From: Holophagaceae bacterium
GTDB taxonomy: Bacteria; Acidobacteriota; Holophagae; Holophagales; Holophagaceae
Direction of reading: 5' to 3'
DNA: 51,842 bases
NCBI GenBank assembly: GCA_025363715.1
Contig: JANYLR010000020.1
Span: 1-51,842 of the forward strand
The translations under genes were made by a program, and so were the position numbers. This document shows positions 48,225-51,842 of this stretch, piece after piece; the first letter of the stretch is position 1, and the number at the start of each line of letters is the position of its first letter. The notes under the pieces were generated by a model. The model was not told the origin of the DNA, searched no databases, and was given only the letters and a program-made list of their open reading frames with translations.

Positions 48225-48953
48225 TTAGCCTAGCCCCAGCCTCGCCTTGACCCCCGGCGCCGCACCGCGACTCACCTCCACTTCGATGCCGCCGGCCAGC
48301 CGCACCAGCAGCCGACCAGAATCACCGGCTTTCACGCCCACCACAGCCTCGGGGCGAATGAGCAGGTGGCGGTGGCCGCGAACCACGCGCTCACCCAGGA
48401 TCGCCTCCGCTTCAGCCAGCGTCTTCCAGGTGGTGCGCAGGCGCTCGCCGGCGAAGGCCCATACGGCCTCGTCCTCGAAGAGGAAGTGCGTGGTCTTGGC
48501 CATGTCCACCAGCACCACCCCCTCTCCCGCCTTCACGGGAAAACGGAATGGTCCCGAAGGTCGAGTACCCGCGCCGCGCCCGGCACAGAGTTCGGCTCCG
48601 GCCCGCAGGCGCTGGAGGGTGGCCGCCAAGCGTTCGGCGGTCACGGGCTTGAGCAGGTAGTCCGTGGCGGCTTGCTCGAAGGCTTTCACGGCGTGCTCGG
48701 CGTAGGCCGTCACGAACACCACCGGAAAGGGCCGCGGCAGGTCCGCCACCACATCCAGGCCCGTGTGGCCCGGCATCTGGATATCTAGGAAGAGGGCGTC
48801 CACGGCCTCGCCCTGACCCAGCCAGTCCAGCACGGCCGGACCATCCTCCAGCTCGGCCACCACCTCGCAGCCCGCTTCGCGCAGCAGCCGCGCCAGGCGA
48901 CGACGGTTGAAGGGTTCGTCCTCGGCCACCAGAACACGCAAGGCCTGGCTCAT
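48225..48953 (-). CDS. LytTR-family response regulator
   Basis: A 242-residue regulator. The receiver (about 5-120) has VLVAEDEPFNRR, acceptor D57 in LFLDIQMPG, the Thr/Ala of VTAYAEHA and LLKPVTA. The C-terminal LytTR DNA-binding domain (about 137-240) includes FAGERLRTTWKTLAEAEAIL and VVRGHRHLLIRPEAVVGV. Such proteins bind direct repeats upstream of their targets. The ATG overlaps the kinase stop by four bases, making the two a cognate pair. Targets are unknown; the adjacent Spy-like gene is the first candidate. Confidence 0.93.
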   Translation of the reverse strand: MSQALRVLVAEDEPFNRRRLARLLREAGCEVVAELEDGPAVLDWLGQGEAVDALFLDIQMPGHTGLDVVADLPRPFPVVFVTAYAEHAVKAFEQAATDYLLKPVTAERLAATLQRLRAGAELCAGRGAGTRPSGPFRFPVKAGEGVVLVDMAKTTHFLFEDEAVWAFAGERLRTTWKTLAEAEAILGERVVRGHRHLLIRPEAVVGVKAGDSGRLLVRLAGGIEVEVSRGAAPGVKARLGLG

Positions 48954-50065
48954 GCGGGCACCGCCAGGCGCAGCTCGGCCACCGTCCAGTCGCCCTCGCG
49001 CCGCAGGTCCAGCGCACCCGGTGGCGCGCCCAGCAGGCTGAGCCGCTCCCGCAGATTGCTCAGGCCCAGGCCCTGGCCCTCAATCTTGGTGGGGGCCGGG
49101 CCCGTGTTGGCGACGCGAACGCAGAGGTCCGCGCCTTCGCGGCTCACTTGCACCCGCAGCTCGCCGCCACCCACCGCCAGAGAGACCCCGTGTTTCAGCG
49201 CGTTCTCCACCAGGGGCTGGATCATGAGGGGCGGGATCTCCAGCCCATCCAGGGACAGGGGCCAATCCCAGCTCTCACGCAGCCGTGGACCCAGGCGCAG
49301 CCGCTCCAGGGCCAGGTGCAGCTCCACCAGGCGACGCTCCTCGCCCAGGGGGGCCTTCAACCGCGAACCCTGTGCCAGCAGGGCTCGCAGCAGATCCGCC
49401 AGGTTCACGAGGGCGGCCTCGGCAGCCACCGGATTCTCCCGCACCAGCTCAGTGAGCCCACTGATGGCGTTGAAGAGCACATGGGGATTCATCTGCCCCT
49501 GGAGGACCCGCGCCTGGGCCAGGTCCGCGGCCCGGCGGGCGGCCACCTCCTGCAGCTCGGCCCGCTCTCGATCCGCCAGGATCCAACCCAGCAGCAGGCC
49601 GAAGGACAGGTGCGCCACGCCCAGGATCCAGAGCCTAGGATGGATCGGAATGAGCCGGGTCTCCTCCCGGTGGAGACCCATGCCCCGGTGGGGCCCGCCC
49701 CGCTCGGCCATGCCCGGGCCCATCCCCGGTCCCATGCCCCGACCGGGCGGCGGCCCCCCGGCTGCACCCAGAAGCAGCAGCACAGCCAGGGTGAGGGCCG
49801 CCATCCAAGGCAGGGCCTGGGCCGCGCCGCGCAGCGGACTGGCCATGGGGGCGTCCTCGCCGGTCCACTGCCAGGGCAGGGGCGCCAGCACCAGGAAGAG
49901 GGTCACCCAGAGCGAGGGCGTGAGGAGCTCGATGAACCCCGGCTCGGGCAGCCCCATCAGGAGCCGGGTGCCGTTCCACACCAGGCCGAACAGCAGTGCG
50001 GCGCCCCAGGTCCGGGGGCGCCGCGTCCGCTGCCAGGTGGCTTGAAGAACCGCTGATGCGCGCAT
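48950..50065 (-). CDS. LytS-like sensor histidine kinase with Met/Gly/His-rich outer loop
   Basis: A 371-residue kinase. Four hydrophobic segments lie near 22-38, 49-65, 86-102 and 145-164. Between the last two lies a 40-residue loop rich in Gly, Met, Pro, Arg and His (three GMGPG-like units and GGPHRGMGLH), which the topology places outside the inner membrane. The His_kinase block QMNPHVLFNAISGL carries acceptor H195, with Val in place of the usual Phe. The ATPase part has LVENALKHGV and GQGLGLSNLRERL. The composition of the loop suggests metal (for example copper or silver) sensing, which is inference. The Spy-like gene lies 29 bases upstream. Confidence 0.9.
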   Translation of the reverse strand: MRASAVLQATWQRTRRPRTWGAALLFGLVWNGTRLLMGLPEPGFIELLTPSLWVTLFLVLAPLPWQWTGEDAPMASPLRGAAQALPWMAALTLAVLLLLGAAGGPPPGRGMGPGMGPGMAERGGPHRGMGLHREETRLIPIHPRLWILGVAHLSFGLLLGWILADRERAELQEVAARRAADLAQARVLQGQMNPHVLFNAISGLTELVRENPVAAEAALVNLADLLRALLAQGSRLKAPLGEERRLVELHLALERLRLGPRLRESWDWPLSLDGLEIPPLMIQPLVENALKHGVSLAVGGGELRVQVSREGADLCVRVANTGPAPTKIEGQGLGLSNLRERLSLLGAPPGALDLRREGDWTVAELRLAVPA

Positions 50066-50094
50066 GGTGTTTCAGGATAGCGGGGTCCGCGTCC

Positions 50095-50589
50095 TCAGGA
50101 CGGCTTCACCAGAGGGCCCTCAGGTTGCATGCCGGGATGGCCGGCACCGAAACCGCGTCCGGGGCCCCTGCCCCGTCTGCCGTGGGGCCCCATCCCCATG
50201 CCGAGCTTCTCGAACTGGGCCTTCTGTTCCGATGTGAGCAGGGGCAGGATTTCCTGCCGCACGGCGCGGTGTTCGAGCATCAGGTCGAACTGGGCCGTGG
50301 CGACCTTGTCATGCAGGGCCTTCAGCGTGTTGGCATCCGCGGTCGTGCTGGCCATGGCCTCATGCATGGCCTTCCGGGCCGAATCCGCGACCTCCCGCTT
50401 GGCCTGGACGCTGGCCTGGTGCTTGTCGTGGATGGCCTTCACCTGGGTCTGCTGGGCCTCGGTGAGGTTCAGGCCCCGGAGCCCGCGGCCACCTCCGGGT
50501 CCAAAGCCAGGACCCTGAGCGAACAGGGAGGTGCCAAGGGCCGTGAGGGCGAGGGCGAGGGCGGCGAATCGAAGGGGATGGGTGCTCAT
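50095..50589 (-). CDS. Spy/CpxP-like periplasmic LTXXQ protein
   Basis: A 164-residue periplasmic protein with a signal peptide (FAALALALTALGTSLFAQG). Two LTXXQ motifs are visible, NLTEAQQTQ at the start of the helical part and LLTSEQKAQF near its end, as in Spy and CpxP. These family members act as ATP-independent chaperones or dampen envelope-stress kinases. Both ends of the mature protein are Gly/Arg/Met/His-rich (GPGFGPGGGRG; GMGMGPHGRRGRGPGRG and GAGHPGM). ATG 50589 follows CAGGAGC; a longer frame to 50694 lacks a signal peptide at its start. It heads the kinase/regulator genes and may be their target or modulator. Confidence 0.85.
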   Translation of the reverse strand: MSTHPLRFAALALALTALGTSLFAQGPGFGPGGGRGLRGLNLTEAQQTQVKAIHDKHQASVQAKREVADSARKAMHEAMASTTADANTLKALHDKVATAQFDLMLEHRAVRQEILPLLTSEQKAQFEKLGMGMGPHGRRGRGPGRGFGAGHPGMQPEGPLVKPS

Positions 50590-50721
50590 GGGAAGCTCCT
50601 GTGGCTGGGGCGGGTCATCCGTCCACACCAGGAGATGCGCTTCGGGGCGCCAAGGTGGAGCCGTCGCCACGAAATGCAGCTCCGAGGTACCCAATGACAG
50701 AATCCGGGGGTCGAACGGGGC

Positions 50722-51198
50722 CTACTCGCCCTCTTCCGTCTCCCCGATATCCTCTTCGATGCCCTCCCAGCGGCGGCGGGCCTGGTAGGCGGGGTCGCCC
50801 AGCTTGGCCAGGAAGTCCGTCATGCGGGGGCCCCAACTGGAGGCGGCCACGCAGCCCTCCGGCACATGGGGCAGCAGGTCCGCCGGGGCTTCCTCCAGGC
50901 AGAGCTGGGTGAGGGTGAGGGCCTGACGATAGCTTTCCCCCACCGGCGTGAGGTTGGCCGCCAGGGTCTCCAGGAGCCCGGTCAGGGGGGCCTCCTCGGC
51001 CAGGGTCGCGACCTCCGCTTCCAGCACTTCCACGGTCTTCAACCGGGCCGTGATCAGCTTCAGGTGCAAACGCTCCAGCTCCCGGCGGGGAGCCCCCTTG
51101 GCCAGGGCATGGGCCGCGTCCTCCAGGTGGGGATGAAGTTTCCGGAACAGCAGGGAGAGGGCGGTCTCTGCGGGGGTCATGGATGGTGCTTCGGTCAT
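50722..51198 (-). CDS. Hypothetical protein, helical, acidic
   Basis: I do not recognise this 158-residue protein. It has no signal peptide or membrane segment. The sequence is Leu/Ala/Glu-rich and likely all-helical (LLFRKLHPHLEDAAHALAKG, LKLITARLKTVEVLEAEVA), with an acidic tail (IEEDIGETEEGE). A cluster near CVAASSWGPRMTDFLAKLG may be a small conserved motif. ATG 51198 is used; a second ATG six codons later is possible. It is divergent from the Hpt gene across 91 bases, and 132 bases separate it from the Spy-like gene, so it is probably its own unit. Confidence 0.7.
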   Translation of the reverse strand: MTEAPSMTPAETALSLLFRKLHPHLEDAAHALAKGAPRRELERLHLKLITARLKTVEVLEAEVATLAEEAPLTGLLETLAANLTPVGESYRQALTLTQLCLEEAPADLLPHVPEGCVAASSWGPRMTDFLAKLGDPAYQARRRWEGIEEDIGETEEGE

Positions 51199-51289
51199 GC
51201 TTCCAGTCTACCTGTTGGCTGGAGGGTGGAGGCCTCCTCCCTATTGGAGAACAGAGCCGCCGGCCTCAGCATAGAATCGGGAGTTCTCC

Positions 51290-51658
51290 ATGACCGCTGC
51301 GAACCTGCTGGACCTGACCACCCTCCAGAACCTGGTGGACCTGGATGACGGCGGCCACGGACTCCTGTCCGAAATGATCGAGATCTTCCGGGAGGACACG
51401 CCCCGTCGCGTCCGGGACATCCTGGCGGCCGCTGGAGAGGGGGACGCGGAGGAGCTTTCCCGGACGGCCCATGCCCTCAAGGGTGGGGCGGGTGCCCTGG
51501 GCGCCGAGGCCCTGCGCCACCTGGCCTCCGACCTGGAGTCCCTGGGCCGCAGTGGCTCGGCGGCGGCGGGCGCGGATCTGTCGGAGCGGCTGCATGCGAC
51601 TTTCAAGGACACCCTGGCGGCGCTGGAGGCCTACATCGCGAAGCTCGACAGGGCCTAG
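51290..51658 (+). CDS. Lone Hpt phosphotransfer protein
   Basis: A 122-residue single-domain histidine phosphotransferase. The Hpt signature reads SRTAHALKGGAGALGA with phospho-acceptor H61. The helical rest (LSEMIEIFREDTPRRVRDIL, LRHLASDLESLGRSG) fits an Hpt four-helix bundle. It would relay phosphate between a hybrid kinase receiver and a response regulator. The window contains one hybrid kinase without its own Hpt (4762-6555), but it is 45 kb away and nothing else ties them. ATG 51290 follows CGGGAG. Confidence 0.87.
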   Translation: MTAANLLDLTTLQNLVDLDDGGHGLLSEMIEIFREDTPRRVRDILAAAGEGDAEELSRTAHALKGGAGALGAEALRHLASDLESLGRSGSAAAGADLSERLHATFKDTLAALEAYIAKLDRA

Positions 51659-51695
51659 GAGCCTGGCCAAGTAATTGGAATGCCCCGCGCGAGTG

Positions 51696-51842
51696 GCGCC
51701 GCGCGGCGTCAGCGCCCTTGGCTCGGGCCTGTGGCCCTCGGGGCTATGCCCCCGCCATCGGCTTCGCCGATGCGGCCCTATCCGCTTTGCGGATGGTGAA
51801 CGATGCCACCACATCGCCCTGCGGGCCCGGTTCCGCGCTCCG
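51696..51842. repeat. Hairpin-rich intergenic repeat related to the 24455-24730 element (cut by window end)
   Basis: GCGCCGCGCGGCGTCAGCGC then CCTTG (51696-51720) resembles 24613-24636, and GAACGATGCC followed by CGCCCTGCGGGCCC (about 51798-51828) resembles 24638-24666. Between them are two small hairpins, CATCGGC-TTC-GCCGATG (51756-51772) and ATCCGC-TTT-GCGGAT (51780-51794), which have no counterpart in the other copy. No gene is visible from 51659 to the end. The right end is cut off, so its terminal repeats cannot be compared. Confidence 0.55.

Overview
This 51.8 kb window is GC-rich, densely coded chromosomal DNA. It looks like a Gram-negative bacterium with an outer membrane: there are a patatin/beta-barrel protein, a Spy-like periplasmic protein and several Sec signal peptides. 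The gene mix (long-form GAPDH, split glycine decarboxylase, S9, S41 and M2 peptidases, DUF1579, DUF374 acyltransferase, BMP-type transporter) and the codon use suggest an Acidobacteriota member, perhaps Holophagaceae/Geothrix. That placement is inference from gene content; no rRNA or tRNA gene was seen.

Layout. Bases 1-681 hold the 3' part of an IS3-family element abutting the tail of a VapC-like PIN gene, followed by an AT-richer stretch without a convincing gene. From 1021 to 17346 the genes run on the plus strand: long GAPDH, an unknown protein, a tandem-HD protein, a membrane hybrid histidine kinase, gdhA, a receiver-plus-PEP/pyruvate-binding protein, gmk, a C-terminal processing protease, an acyl-CoA dehydrogenase and an S9 peptidase. 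One minus-strand DUF1579 gene interrupts this run.

From 33958 down to 17369 everything is on the minus strand. It starts with M2 peptidase-hslO-acyltransferase-queC, then a B12-binding radical SAM protein, queF, folK and an AraC/GyrI regulator. It ends in an eight-gene cluster: BMP-type ABC transporter (ATPase, two permeases, binding protein) followed by DUF1116 (YlbE-like), FdrA, a 57-residue protein and DUF2877. I read this cluster as import and carbamoyl-transfer catabolism of a purine- or ureide-type nitrogen compound.

The right third holds modABC (plus strand), gcvPA-gcvPB, the overlapping set rpiB-rph-patatin (minus), a divergent SNF2 helicase-SWIM protein pair followed by ridA (plus), and a Spy-like protein with a LytS/LytTR two-component system (minus). 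The window closes with an unknown gene, a lone Hpt protein and a hairpin-rich repeat.

The most interesting non-coding feature is a 276-bp repeat inside the transporter operon (24455-24730). Its near-matching inverted ends carry the integron-type core heptamers GTCTAAC and GTTAGGC, and it supplies the stop codon of the upstream ABC ATPase. Two other intergenic palindromes (27739-27812 and 48106-48222) are built from 9-10 base phased repeats. The most interesting gene groups are the FdrA/YlbE/57-aa/DUF2877 cluster, the LytS kinase with a Met/Gly/His-rich outer loop next to a Spy-like protein of similar composition, and the 1004-residue receiver/ATP-grasp protein.
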